Below are positions 9,113 through 17,691 of a stretch of 64,000 nt of DNA, one piece after another. The notes beneath the pieces were generated by a model. That model searched no databases. It saw only the letters and a program-made list of their open reading frames with translations, and was not told the origin of the DNA. The position numbers were made by a program, and so were the translations under genes. The DNA lies in contig JALOON010000017.1 in the NCBI GenBank assembly GCA_025454405.1, forward strand, positions 1 through 64,000. Direction: 5' to 3'. Each line of letters opens with the position of its first letter. Positions within the stretch are counted from its first letter, which is position 1. The stretch is from Oscillatoriaceae cyanobacterium Prado104. Its GTDB lineage: Bacteria > Cyanobacteriota > Cyanobacteriia > Cyanobacteriales > Microcoleaceae.

Positions 9113-9339
9113 AAAAAAAATCGATTAAGTATCATTACAGTCCGTAAAGTTAAATATTTTGTTGACCTTTGACTGAGGTATCTCCATACCACAACCAGTG
9201 CCAAACAAACCTCACTTGATACATTTTTCTACATACTGAACTCTCAAAAGTCAGGGCCGTGTTTAATATCTAAGTGAACACTATCAAATTTAACATACAT
9301 CAGAGCCGTTGAAAATATTCAGGAAGTTAGAAATATTCC

Positions 9340-9606
9340 GGTCGAGACCTAATAGTTTCCACACTAACTTCACCGATGGGAGGAGGCGAAATCTTCCGAA
9401 ATAGTACGGATGCAATAGTTGTTTCGCCCCAGGATGAAGCAGCGCTAGTGGAGGGGTTGCAACAGCTAGCTGGTGCTGCGGATCTGCGAGATCGAATGAG
9501 TGTGGCGACCCGCCAACAACCTGAGGAATTTACCAGGGAAAAAATGGCTAGTCGCCGTGCGGGGTTGACAGGTGAAAGATGGAATGCTCGACCGGCAAAA
9601 TCTTAA
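9340..9606 (+). pseudogene. C-terminal fragment of a family 4 glycosyltransferase
   Basis: Plus-strand codons from about 9340 encode GRDLIVSTLTSPMGGGEIF, RNSTDAIVVSPQDEAALVEG and LRDRMSVATRQQPEEFTREK. This is the end of a GT4 domain (the GG-E-I segment and C-terminal helix). The donor-binding and N-terminal domains are absent, and the fragment is on the opposite strand to its neighbours. It is a relic of a deleted glycosyltransferase gene in the polysaccharide locus. The ATG at 9376 is not a credible start. Confidence 0.7.
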
Positions 9607-9694
9607 AAAGAGGGCTATAAAATTCAAGGTTTTTGAAGCTGCTGCGCCTAAAAGTCGCAGGCAATTGCTAAATTTTCAGTTGCCAACCCCAGAC

Positions 9695-10360
9695 TCATTT
9701 TTTAATAGTTGGTTGTGCCAAAGCCGTCGATCGCGCCTCAGTTGGAGTTGATGTATTGCCGTAGAAGTGCGCCACGCGCAACTGTACGAGCAGGGGTTCG
9801 ATTGCAGGGTCGAAACTGCCCTCGCGGTTTGCGATTAAATCGCTCCAAGGTACGGCTTGAGTTTGGGCTTGCAGTTTTTTCACCAAGTTTGCGACGCGCC
9901 CGATGGGTTTGGCGGGGACGCCGCCAACTATATCGCCCTCGGCGACATCTCTGGTGACGACGGCACCGGCACCGACGATCGAATTTGGACCGATGGTGAC
10001 GTTGGGCAGGATAATCGCCCCGTGGCCGATAAATACGTTGTCGCCGATGTCGATTTTGCCTACGGAATCTAATTTAACGCCGTAGGCTTGGTTGAGCATG
10101 GTAATCGAGCCATCGTGACCGATTAAGGTACAGGAGGATAAGTGAACGTTGTTGCCCATGCGGACGTAGGCTGGATCTGTAATTACGGTGCTGGGAAGCA
10201 TACTGCAATTGTTGCCGATCGCGTACAGTTCGCCGTGGCGGCGCATAAATTCGGCGTATTCTTGGGGAGTAGGACCGCAGAATTTGATAAACAGAGTCCT
10301 GAACTTGCCGTAGCGCATGGCAAAGTGGCGAAGGATTTTCTGAAAAGTCGATTTAAGCAT
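9695..10360 (-). CDS. Acyltransferase of the hexapeptide-repeat (LbetaH) family
   Basis: A 221-residue protein with left-handed beta-helix repeats from about residue 50 to 165: YAIGNNCSMLPSTVI, YVRMGNNVHLSSCTLIG, GKIDIGDNVFIGHGAIILPN, VTIGPNSIVGAGAVVTRDV, and the closing VGGVPAKPIGRV. It resembles WbbJ/maltose-O-acetyltransferase-type enzymes that acetylate sugars. The ATG at 10358-10360 is chosen over upstream starts because it overlaps the stop of the gene at 10353 by 8 bp; a longer frame would only read through that gene. The two are thus translationally coupled. Donor is likely acetyl-CoA; acceptor unknown. Confidence 0.83.
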   Translation of the reverse strand: MLKSTFQKILRHFAMRYGKFRTLFIKFCGPTPQEYAEFMRRHGELYAIGNNCSMLPSTVITDPAYVRMGNNVHLSSCTLIGHDGSITMLNQAYGVKLDSVGKIDIGDNVFIGHGAIILPNVTIGPNSIVGAGAVVTRDVAEGDIVGGVPAKPIGRVANLVKKLQAQTQAVPWSDLIANREGSFDPAIEPLLVQLRVAHFYGNTSTPTEARSTALAQPTIKK

Positions 10361-10934
10361 TTTCCTGATTGTTTTTCGGTTGCAGAATTTTTGCGGGAAT
10401 GCCCACTGCTGTTTTGCCTGCTGGAACATCTGACAAGACGACCGCATTAGCACCGATGTTAGCGCCATCTCCCAGAGTGACGCCACCGAGAATTTTAGCG
10501 CCCGCACCCACGTTGACCCGAGTTCCCAGTTTTGGGGCTTCTAGGGGGCGCTCCAGGTAGCGGTTGCCCAAGGTGACGCCTTGGCGGATAATGCAGTCGT
10601 CGCCGATCGTACTGTAGCCGTGAATGACGATCGCGCCTTGATGTTCTACTATTACCCGGCGACCGAGTTTAACGGTGTAGGGCAAATCTATACCGTAAGT
10701 ATTGCGGATTTTGCGGTAAAGAGCTCTGTAGAGGATGCTCAGCGGTGCGCGCAGCAATTTTGGTTCTACCTGCATCCTCCACACGCCGAAACGCTGAACT
10801 GCTACGGCCCGAAATCCCGGTTTCGTCCAGTCGCGACCGTGAGCGTTCCAGTCTTCTTTGATTTGTTCCCACAGTCCTAATGCTGGAGTGTCTGTTCGAT
10901 CGGCGGTTGCTGTGATTTCTGGCTGCGCTACCAT
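10353..10934 (-). CDS. Serine-acetyltransferase-like hexapeptide-repeat protein
   Basis: A 193-residue acyltransferase. An N-terminal helical region (to about residue 80, with LYRKIRNTYGIDLPYTVKLG) precedes beta-helix repeats: GRRVIVEHQGAIVIHGYSTI, GDDCIIRQGVTLGNRYL, VNVGAGAKILGGVTLGDGAN, IGANAVVLSDVPAGKTAVGI. The end PAKIL is the usual SAT/WcaB closure. It overlaps the next gene by 8 bp. Together with the genes at 8525 and 9695 this makes three acetyltransferases in one locus, which suggests a heavily acetylated polysaccharide (inference). Confidence 0.83.
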   Translation of the reverse strand: MVAQPEITATADRTDTPALGLWEQIKEDWNAHGRDWTKPGFRAVAVQRFGVWRMQVEPKLLRAPLSILYRALYRKIRNTYGIDLPYTVKLGRRVIVEHQGAIVIHGYSTIGDDCIIRQGVTLGNRYLERPLEAPKLGTRVNVGAGAKILGGVTLGDGANIGANAVVLSDVPAGKTAVGIPAKILQPKNNQENA

Positions 10935-11039
10935 AATTTATTTCCCTGTTTTCTTACTGTTTTTAATTGTTCGCTCTGCTATTCACCCAAACATTCTAGT
11001 GCCATTCGCAGAGAATCGATATATCAATTTTCCCAGGAG

Positions 11040-11160
11040 TTACAGACAAACTTCAATTGATTTGCTCAATCTTGTACGAGCTAAACCTTTGATATTCAAG
11101 TCTTCTACCGCAATCAAGTCATAGTTTTTAACTAACTTGTGTAAGGATTCGCTACGCTCA
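11040..11160 (-). pseudogene. TnpB internal remnant
   Basis: Minus-strand codons read LHKLVKNYDLIAVEDLNIKG then LARTRLSKSI before an in-frame stop at 11040-11042. This is the segment of IS200/IS605-type TnpB that carries the second RuvC catalytic residue (the E of VEDLN). Flanking sequence does not continue the frame. With the 8086-8250 fragment it lies in TnpB order on the same strand, so both could be halves of one element split by a 3 kb insertion, or two separate relics. Confidence 0.75.
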
Positions 11161-11172
11161 ATTTATATTCTG

Positions 11173-11226
11173 GTCGGCATTCCCCACCCGTTAACCCTGC
11201 GGGTATAACGGGCGACAAGAGCCGAC
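11173..11226. repeat. Nested palindrome
   Basis: GTCGGC (11173-11178) pairs with GCCGAC (11221-11226). Inside, CCCGTTA and ACCC pair with GGGT and TAACGGG with a one-base bulge. It borders the TnpB remnant on one side and could be a leftover of the element's end structure or a small dispersed palindrome. Confidence 0.55.
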
Positions 11227-11286
11227 ATTTAGTTGGAGTTCAAGTTTTGCTGTTCGAGTTTTTGCGGGCTGCGGTTTAGCCCGATT

Positions 11287-12303
11287 TCAAATTCCTTTAA
11301 AAAAGACGCTGTTGGACATGAAATTGCTAAGCATATTTGGCGGGTCAGTATCTGGTTTGCGCTGAATTACCCGGCGGATTCTCCAAGATATAAAACCAGA
11401 AGCCCACAACAAATCGGTTAATGCTGCGTACAACCAACCGTAGTTTTTGACAAAGTAGCGCCGTCGGGAATCGTACCAGTATTGCGGCAGCGGTTTGGCC
11501 TGGGGTTTGAAGTTATTGACTCCGGAACTTTGCCCGACAAGGTGTACGACGCGGCTTGCGGGTACGTACCAACAACTCCAGCCTGCTTTGGTTGCTTGCA
11601 GGCAAAAGTCCATTTCTTCGTAATACATGAAATATCCTTCGTCCAACAAGCCAACTGCCTCAAATACTTGGCGGCGAACTATCATGCTGGCTCCTGCTAC
11701 CCAGCCTGTTTGGCAGGTTTCTTGGGGGACTGGCGGGGCTACGATCCACTTGGCTAGCAGTTTTGTGATCGGTCCGAAGCGGCAGCCGAAGTCGAATTCG
11801 CTCGCTAGGGTGTGAAACCGAAATGCTGACTGCTGTGGAGTGCCGTCTGGGTCTTCCAAGCGACTGCCGGCGATACCTGCCTCGGGGTGGGAGTCCATGA
11901 ACTCAACCAGTGCTGTGAGGGCTCCGGGGCGAACTACGGTGTCTGGGTTGAGCAGGAGGATGTAATCGGGGGGGTTGGGTTCGCTGAGTGCTTGGCGGAT
12001 CGGGGCGTTGTTGCCGAAAGCGTAGCCGCCGTTGCGATCGAGGGGGGTGAAGGTTGCCCATTCGCTCCAGCCTTCAGAGGCGATGGCTTCTGCTATTTGT
12101 GTGGCGGAACCGTCGCCGGATGCGTTGTCTGCGACGGCGACGCGCGCGTTCTGGAGCGCTCCAACCTCCGGAGCTAAGGAGCGCAAGCAATCTATTGTCA
12201 AACTGGCTGTTTTGTAGTTGAGAACCACTACGAGCAAGCTGGAGTTGCCTGTGTTTTGCTGGTTAGCGTCCGACATGGTTTCCGACATAAGTTTGTTTGA
12301 CAT
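11287..12303 (-). CDS. Family 2 glycosyltransferase (rhamnosyltransferase-like)
   Basis: A 338-residue GT-A enzyme of the WbbL type. Motifs: SLLVVVLNYKTASLTIDCLR near the N-terminus, VAVADNASGDGSATQIAEA, LLLNPDTVVRPGALTALVEF (the DXD-like NPDT), and VRRQVFEAVGLLDEGYFMYY followed by EEMDFCLQATKAGW (the ED acid motif). Such enzymes often transfer rhamnose from dTDP-rhamnose to a polysaccharide, but the donor is not determined here. Start uncertain: two 15-bp repeats each containing an ATG precede it, and ATGs exist at 12303, 12288 and 12276. First gene of the locus reading on the minus strand. Confidence 0.87.
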   Translation of the reverse strand: MSNKLMSETMSDANQQNTGNSSLLVVVLNYKTASLTIDCLRSLAPEVGALQNARVAVADNASGDGSATQIAEAIASEGWSEWATFTPLDRNGGYAFGNNAPIRQALSEPNPPDYILLLNPDTVVRPGALTALVEFMDSHPEAGIAGSRLEDPDGTPQQSAFRFHTLASEFDFGCRFGPITKLLAKWIVAPPVPQETCQTGWVAGASMIVRRQVFEAVGLLDEGYFMYYEEMDFCLQATKAGWSCWYVPASRVVHLVGQSSGVNNFKPQAKPLPQYWYDSRRRYFVKNYGWLYAALTDLLWASGFISWRIRRVIQRKPDTDPPNMLSNFMSNSVFFKGI

Positions 12304-12518
12304 AAGTTTGTTTATTTAGCTGCTGCTGATTTTGTTAGATATTATTGCGTGTATTATCGCTGTATCCAGCCATCATGCTAGCTGACTTTACGGTAGCCGG
12401 CAAGGGTTTTCAGGAACTTTATAGAAAATTTAAGGAGCGATCGCAAGCCGCACGGTACTGGCGCATTTGAACGGCAGGTTGAATTTTTCATTTTTAATTA
12501 ACGATCGATTCTTATTTG

Positions 12519-13436
12519 TTAAAGGCGATACTGCCTGTAGGCTTGACTGGCGGCCCGGTGCAACAGCGAATGACGGTAAACTAACCCGTTTAGATCGTCA
12601 CAATATCCGCCTCCAATGACGCAGGCTACGGGATAACCTCCTGCCAAACAGGCTGTCAAAACTTGCATTTCCCGGCGAAATAACCCCGTATCAGTTAAAG
12701 CTAATTTTCCCAACTTATCGCCGAAGTGCGTGTCTGCTCCGGCATCGTACAAAACTAAGTCTGGCTTGACATTTGAGAGCAAATCTGGTAAATATTTATC
12801 CAAGGTTTGTAAATATTCGTCATCTTCCATCCCAACCGGCAAGGCTACATCTAAATCGCTGTTTTGTTTGGTGCCGGGAAAATTTACCTCGCAGTGCATC
12901 GAAAAAGTAAAAACACTGCTGTCATTTTGGAAAATTACAGCAGTCCCGTCGCCTTGATGGACATCTAAATCAACAATTAAAACTTTGCGGACTAGACCAA
13001 TTTTTTGCAGCAGGCGGGAGGCGATCGCTAAATCGTTAAAAATACAAAAACCAGACCCGAAACTCGGGAAAGCGTGATGCGTTCCGCCTGCTGTATTGCA
13101 GGCCAAACCGCATTCTAAAGCCAGTTTTGCCGTTAAAACTGTTCCTGCAAGAGCTATGCAAGTGCGGTGGGCAAGGGCCGGACTCCAAGGCAAACCGATG
13201 CGCCGCTGGGCTTTGACATCAAGCGTGCCGTCGCAGTAAGCTCGAACGTAATCGCGATCGTGGACTAGCTCGATCGAGCTTTGGGGGAGCAATTCGGGAG
13301 TCCGAAGTTGAGCGGGGGAGGCTACCCCGTCAGCTAGCAACATCTCCTGCAGCATCCGGAACTTTGCCATCGGGAAGCGGTGACCGGAAGGGAGGGGAGC
13401 AATATAGTTTTCGTGATAAACAATAGGTAAGTCCAC
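12519..13436 (-). CDS. Histone-deacetylase-family amidohydrolase
   Basis: A 305-residue protein starting at GTG (13434-13436), giving the family N-terminus VDLPIVYHENYIAPLPSGHR. The upstream in-frame ATG at 13544 adds unrelated residues. Catalytic features of the arginase/HDAC fold: tandem histidines in NTAGGTHHAF, zinc ligands in VDLDVHQGDGTAV and DAGADTHFGD, and the closing glycine motif VIGGGYCDDL. Bacterial members deacetylate acetyl-lysine (AcuC-like), acetylpolyamines or other small amides; the substrate cannot be told here. It is a free-standing gene on the minus strand next to the polysaccharide locus. Confidence 0.88.
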   Translation of the reverse strand: MDLPIVYHENYIAPLPSGHRFPMAKFRMLQEMLLADGVASPAQLRTPELLPQSSIELVHDRDYVRAYCDGTLDVKAQRRIGLPWSPALAHRTCIALAGTVLTAKLALECGLACNTAGGTHHAFPSFGSGFCIFNDLAIASRLLQKIGLVRKVLIVDLDVHQGDGTAVIFQNDSSVFTFSMHCEVNFPGTKQNSDLDVALPVGMEDDEYLQTLDKYLPDLLSNVKPDLVLYDAGADTHFGDKLGKLALTDTGLFRREMQVLTACLAGGYPVACVIGGGYCDDLNGLVYRHSLLHRAASQAYRQYRL

Positions 13437-13596
13437 AGACAGTATTCGATCGAGAATTATCCTCCTACTTTTTATCGAAAATCTCGGAGTTAAGCAAGCT
13501 TTGCCACCAAATATTTCCAGACAGTATTGGCAGCGAAGCTGCACTGAAAATTACGTTACTTAAATTTTCCATTTAAATTCGCTGGAGTACCCGCGC

Positions 13597-14103
13597 ATGC
13601 AATTCAAAATCACCTGGCAGTCCGACAGCAACAGTTCAGAAAATAGCGCCAACCTAGAGGCGATCGCTCAATGGTGGAAAAACCTCAACGGTAAAGAGAT
13701 TATTTGGGTAGAACGGTTGATTCCGCAAATCGGAGGAATGAGCGAAATTCACTGGGAACCCCAGCGTTTTGACGAAACATTTACGATCGTCAATCCCAAA
13801 TTTTGGGAGGGCACTCTTTATTGGTCAAAACCCGATTCTCCTGTGGAACGGAACACGGCAGTCCACAAACTGGAACTCGACAACTTGCAGCAGCAATTGT
13901 ACGTCTACCCTCAGTTGGAATCCGAACTAGTAATTCGGATCGGAATTCCCGGTTTGAAATACCAAACTCTTGAATTGAAAAATCCCGAAATTGCCCTGCT
14001 CGACGATAAGATTCTGCTACTGTGGGATGGGACGCAAGAACTTGAAGTTAAAATCGCTCTCAGTTCCGAAAATATTGCAAAAATTAAGGAATTGCTGGCA
14101 TAA
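13597..14103 (+). CDS. Conserved hypothetical protein
   Basis: A 168-residue soluble protein with no signal peptide or membrane segment. I do not recognise a family. It is rich in W, E, N and Q, with short alternating segments suggesting mostly beta structure (for example WEGTLYWSKPDSPVERNT and ELVIRIGIPGLKYQTLELKN). It is divergent from the HDAC-family gene, with 160 bp between starts, and followed by the signalling operon after a 200 bp gap. Codon use looks native. Function unknown. Confidence 0.65.
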   Translation: MQFKITWQSDSNSSENSANLEAIAQWWKNLNGKEIIWVERLIPQIGGMSEIHWEPQRFDETFTIVNPKFWEGTLYWSKPDSPVERNTAVHKLELDNLQQQLYVYPQLESELVIRIGIPGLKYQTLELKNPEIALLDDKILLLWDGTQELEVKIALSSENIAKIKELLA

Positions 14104-14303
14104 ACTCTGCTGCATCTCATCTATTTGTATGGAACGATCGGGGAGAGGGAGAGAGGGAAAGATGGCGAGAGGAAATTTTTCCTTCTTCCTTCTTTCTATC
14201 TAATAACGTTCGCCAGCGATGATGCTCGCACTCACAACTGACAACAGTCAACCTTATTTTTTCTTTCTTCTGCCTCCTGCATTCTTATTAATTATTGGGA
14301 GCT

Positions 14304-17078
14304 ATGTCAATTAAGTTTATCGATCGCGCCCTCGCGAAAATATCTGGTAAAATATCGCTGCTCCCGGTTTTGGTAGTGCCTTTTGTGCTGCAAATTACTG
14401 CAACAGTCGGCTTGGTAGGCTATCTATCATTTAAAAACGGACAGAGAACTGTTAATGACTTGGCAGGTCAGTTGACCAATGAAATTTTTGCTCGCATCAA
14501 AGATAACTTAAATCCGTATTTGGCGACACCCCATCAAATCAATCAAAGCAACGCGACAGCGGTAATTTTGGGTCAATTGAGTTTGGAAAACTTAGCAGTG
14601 TGGGAGCCTTTATTTTTGGAGCAAATTGAGATATTCGATCGGGTGAACAGTATTGTCGCGGGCAGCGAGCGAAGAGGATTTATTGGGATAGAAAACCGTC
14701 AAAATCCGCGGCGGGTGCTGATGTTTTCTGACAAAACAACGGGTTACAATTTACAAACCTATGCGATCGGCGATCGCGGCCAACGCCAGCAACTTGTGAG
14801 CAATACTCCCAACTACGATCCGCGATCGCGCCCTTGGTATACTGATGCCAGTAAAGCTCAAAAATCGAGCTGGAGCAAGATTTTTCCGCAACTTAATACT
14901 AAAGATTTAACTTTAGCAGCAGTGATGCCGGTGTACGACCGACAGGGAAAATTGCAGGGAGTAGTTAACAGCAGTTTGCACTTAGCAGCAGTGGGAAATT
15001 TTCTGAGCCAACTGAAGATCGGGAAAACAGGAAAGAGTTTTATTATCGAGCGGGACGGAATGCTGGTGGCAACTTCCACGGGGGAAAAATTAGCCCGCCT
15101 TGCTGGGGGAAGTTTGCAACGAATTAAAGCTACAGAAAGTAGCGATTTGGTAACTAGAGTAACAGCTAAATATTTGTCAGACAGATTTGGAGATCTGAGT
15201 CAAATTAAGGCAGCTCAAAACTTTCAGTTCGAGATTGATAGGGAGAGTCAATTTTTACAAGTTTTGCCGTTTGCAGATAGTCGAGGTTTGAATTGGTTGA
15301 TTGTGGTGGCGGTTCCTGAAGCTGATTTTATGGAACAAATAAATGCTAACACGCAGCTAACTATTTTGTTGTGTTTGGCTGCGCTGGTGGCGGCAAGCGC
15401 GATCGGATTTTTTACTGCTCGGTGGATCGCGCAACCGATTTTGGGTTTAAATAAATCGGCTCAGGCTTTGGCTAGAGGGGAATGGCAAAAGGAGATTGAA
15501 TTAAAACGATCGGACGAGGTGGGAGAATTGGCGCGATCGTTTAATATAATGGCGGAACAGTTGCAAGAATCTTTTGCTGCTTTGGCAGAGCAAAACGCTC
15601 AAATGAAAGCTTTAAACGCAGTGATTTCTGAAAGCGAAAGCCGGCTTGCTCAATTTTTGGAAGCCGTGCCAGTGGGCGTGTTTGTAGTTGATGCCGCAGG
15701 GAAAACTAGCTATATAAATTCTCGCGCGCAGCAGTTGTTGGGAACCAGCGAAGTTAGTGTCGGTACTGTTCAAGAATTGCCCGCAAAGTATCAAGCTTAT
15801 TTAGCAGAAACCGAGGAATTGTACCCGAGCGAACAACAGCCGATCGCGCGGGCTTTGCAAGGAGAAAATGTGAGGGTTGAAGATATCGAAATTCACCAAG
15901 CAGATCGGATAGTGCCGATCGAAGTTTGGGGAACTCCCATTTACGATGACAAGGGGCAAATTACTTACGCGATCGCAGCTTTTATCGACATAACTGAGCG
16001 CAAAAAAGCGCAGAAATTATTAGCAGCATACAACCGCACGTTAGAGATAGAAGTCGCGCAGCGCACCCAAGAATTGTCGGAAACCCTCGCTCACCTGCAA
16101 GCTACTCAACAAGAATTGATTCAATCAGAAAAAATGGCTGCCCTCGGACAGTTGGTAGCAGGTATCGCTCACGAAATTAATACTCCGTTGGGAGCGATCC
16201 GCGCTTCTTCTAACAATACAATCCAAGCGCTGGCAGAATCTCTCCCCGAACTGCCGCAACTTTCTCGGAGGCTGTCTGTCGAGCAGCAAACAGAGTTTTT
16301 TACTTTAATTAATACTGCTTTTAACAGCAGCAAGCAAATAAATACTCGGGAAAAACGGGAATTTAAGCGAACTTTAACCCGCCAGTTAGAAGCTAACTCA
16401 GTTGATAGCGCGAGACGGATTGCTGACACCTTAACGGATATGGGAGTTTACAGCGATATCGAAGCTTTTTTGCCTTTGCTAAAAGGAGCTGATGCCGAGT
16501 GGGCTTTGCAGTTAGCTTACAACCTCGCCCGCCTGCAAACTAACAGCAATAATATTAATACTGCTGTCGAACGAGCCGCTAAAATTGTCTTTGCACTCAA
16601 AAGTTACGCTCGCTATGATGCTAGCGGGACTAAACAGTTGTCAAATCTGACAGACGGTATAGAAACAGTGCTGGAACTGTACCGTAATCAACTTAAAAAA
16701 GGTATTGAAGTGGTGCGAGAATATCAGCCTTTGCCGCAGATTATGTGCTATCCAGACGAACTGATGCAAGTGTGGACAAATCTAATTTATAACGCCATTC
16801 AAGCAATGCGCGATCGAGGTACTTTAACGATAAATGTTTCCGAGCAGGGTAATTGGGTGTTGGTAGAATTTACTGATTCTGGCTGCGGCATACCGCCGGA
16901 AATCAAAGACAAAATTTTTGAGCCGTTTTTTACTACAAAACCACCCGGAGAAGGTAGCGGTTTGGGATTGGATATTGTGAAAAAAATTGTGGACAAACAC
17001 CAAGGTCAAATAGAAGTAGAGAGCGAGCCGGGGCGTACTGCATTTAGAGTTTGGCTGCCGGCTGAAGCAACTGGCTGA
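14304..17078 (+). CDS. Transmembrane sensor histidine kinase (Cache-HAMP-PAS)
   Basis: A 924-residue kinase. Membrane segment about 18-45; periplasmic double-Cache domain about 50-340 with the typical [13 protein letters not shown]; second membrane segment about 350-378; HAMP about 378-430; PAS about 445-570 ending ITERKKAQ; then a coiled coil. H-box: [19 protein letters not shown]. An extra ~85-residue helical stretch separates H-box and N-box, as in a known subgroup with [16 protein letters not shown]-binding domain: [31 protein letters not shown]. The start at 14304 follows GGGAG; a TTG at 14295 is less likely. It senses an outside small molecule (inference) and heads the 14.3-28.4 kb run, probably feeding the receivers downstream. 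Confidence 0.92.
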   Translation: MSIKFIDRALAKISGKISLLPVLVVPFVLQITATVGLVGYLSFKNGQRTVNDLAGQLTNEIFARIKDNLNPYLATPHQINQSNATAVILGQLSLENLAVWEPLFLEQIEIFDRVNSIVAGSERRGFIGIENRQNPRRVLMFSDKTTGYNLQTYAIGDRGQRQQLVSNTPNYDPRSRPWYTDASKAQKSSWSKIFPQLNTKDLTLAAVMPVYDRQGKLQGVVNSSLHLAAVGNFLSQLKIGKTGKSFIIERDGMLVATSTGEKLARLAGGSLQRIKATESSDLVTRVTAKYLSDRFGDLSQIKAAQNFQFEIDRESQFLQVLPFADSRGLNWLIVVAVPEADFMEQINANTQLTILLCLAALVAASAIGFFTARWIAQPILGLNKSAQALARGEWQKEIELKRSDEVGELARSFNIMAEQLQESFAALAEQNAQMKALNAVISESESRLAQFLEAVPVGVFVVDAAGKTSYINSRAQQLLGTSEVSVGTVQELPAKYQAYLAETEELYPSEQQPIARALQGENVRVEDIEIHQADRIVPIEVWGTPIYDDKGQITYAIAAFIDITERKKAQKLLAAYNRTLEIEVAQRTQELSETLAHLQATQQELIQSEKMAALGQLVAGIAHEINTPLGAIRASSNNTIQALAESLPELPQLSRRLSVEQQTEFFTLINTAFNSSKQINTREKREFKRTLTRQLEANSVDSARRIADTLTDMGVYSDIEAFLPLLKGADAEWALQLAYNLARLQTNSNNINTAVERAAKIVFALKSYARYDASGTKQLSNLTDGIETVLELYRNQLKKGIEVVREYQPLPQIMCYPDELMQVWTNLIYNAIQAMRDRGTLTINVSEQGNWVLVEFTDSGCGIPPEIKDKIFEPFFTTKPPGEGSGLGLDIVKKIVDKHQGQIEVESEPGRTAFRVWLPAEATG

Positions 17079-17159
17079 ATTGACTTAAAGTCAGAAGTCA
17101 ATTAATATGTTAGGTGTATCGATCGAATATCGGACGATCGCGAGCGGGGACGCTCGCAC

Positions 17160-17275
17160 TATCAACTGTCAACTATCAACTATCAAAACTCAAAACTCAA
17201 AACTCAAAACTCCTTACCAACTGTCTTTAACTCAAAACTCAAAATTCAAAACTCAAAACTCCTTAGCAACTGTCA
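17160..17275. repeat. Heptamer-type simple repeats (CAAAACT / CAACTAT)
   Basis: Tandem degenerate units of CAAAACT and CAACTAT fill the gap between the sensor kinase and the lone receiver. The same repeat type is seen near 28437, 40363 and 47595. It is non-coding. Confidence 0.75.
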
Positions 17276-17298
17276 AATGTTAAAAAGATAGGTTAATT

Positions 17299-17688
17299 AT
17301 GTCAGAAAAAGCTATTTTGTGCGTTGATGATGAAGAAGTAATTTTGGAAAGCCTGAAAGAGCAACTTAAAAGGCGATTTGGCAATCAATACCTGTATGAA
17401 GTGGCGGAAAGTGCAGGGGAAGCTTGGGAGATTATTGAAGAATTGCACGCTGATGATGTGAAAGTTTTGGTAATTGTTTCTGACTGGCTGATGCCGGATA
17501 TGAAAGGTGATGAATTTTTGATTGAAGTCCATCAAAAATTCCCGCAAATTGTGACAGTGATGCTGACAGGTCAAGCTGATGAGGATGCAGTCGATCGGGC
17601 AAAAGAACAAGCCAATTTGCATTGTTGTTTGCGCAAGCCTTGGAGTGAAGAAGAGTTGGCGCAAGTAATTACTTCAACCCTGGCATAA
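17299..17688 (+). CDS. Stand-alone receiver-domain response regulator
   Basis: A 129-residue CheY-like protein. Acidic pocket CVDDEEVILE at the N-terminus, phospho-acceptor aspartate in VIVSDWLMPDMKGDEF, the conserved T in TVMLTGQADEDAV and K in CLRKPWSEEEL. There is no output domain. The VSDWLMP and KPW signature is shared with the first receiver of the next gene, so the two may take phosphate from the same kinase. It is 3 bp upstream of the gene at 17692, hence certainly co-transcribed. Likely a phosphate shuttle or sink between the membrane kinase and the hybrid kinases (inference). Confidence 0.92.
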   Translation: MSEKAILCVDDEEVILESLKEQLKRRFGNQYLYEVAESAGEAWEIIEELHADDVKVLVIVSDWLMPDMKGDEFLIEVHQKFPQIVTVMLTGQADEDAVDRAKEQANLHCCLRKPWSEEELAQVITSTLA

Positions 17689-17691
17689 TCT

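Noticed and set aside
10361-10507. Longer N-terminus for the acetyltransferase gene at 9695
   Set aside because: It would overlap the whole 3' end of the gene at 10353 in another frame; the ATG at 10358-10360 gives a normal coupled overlap.
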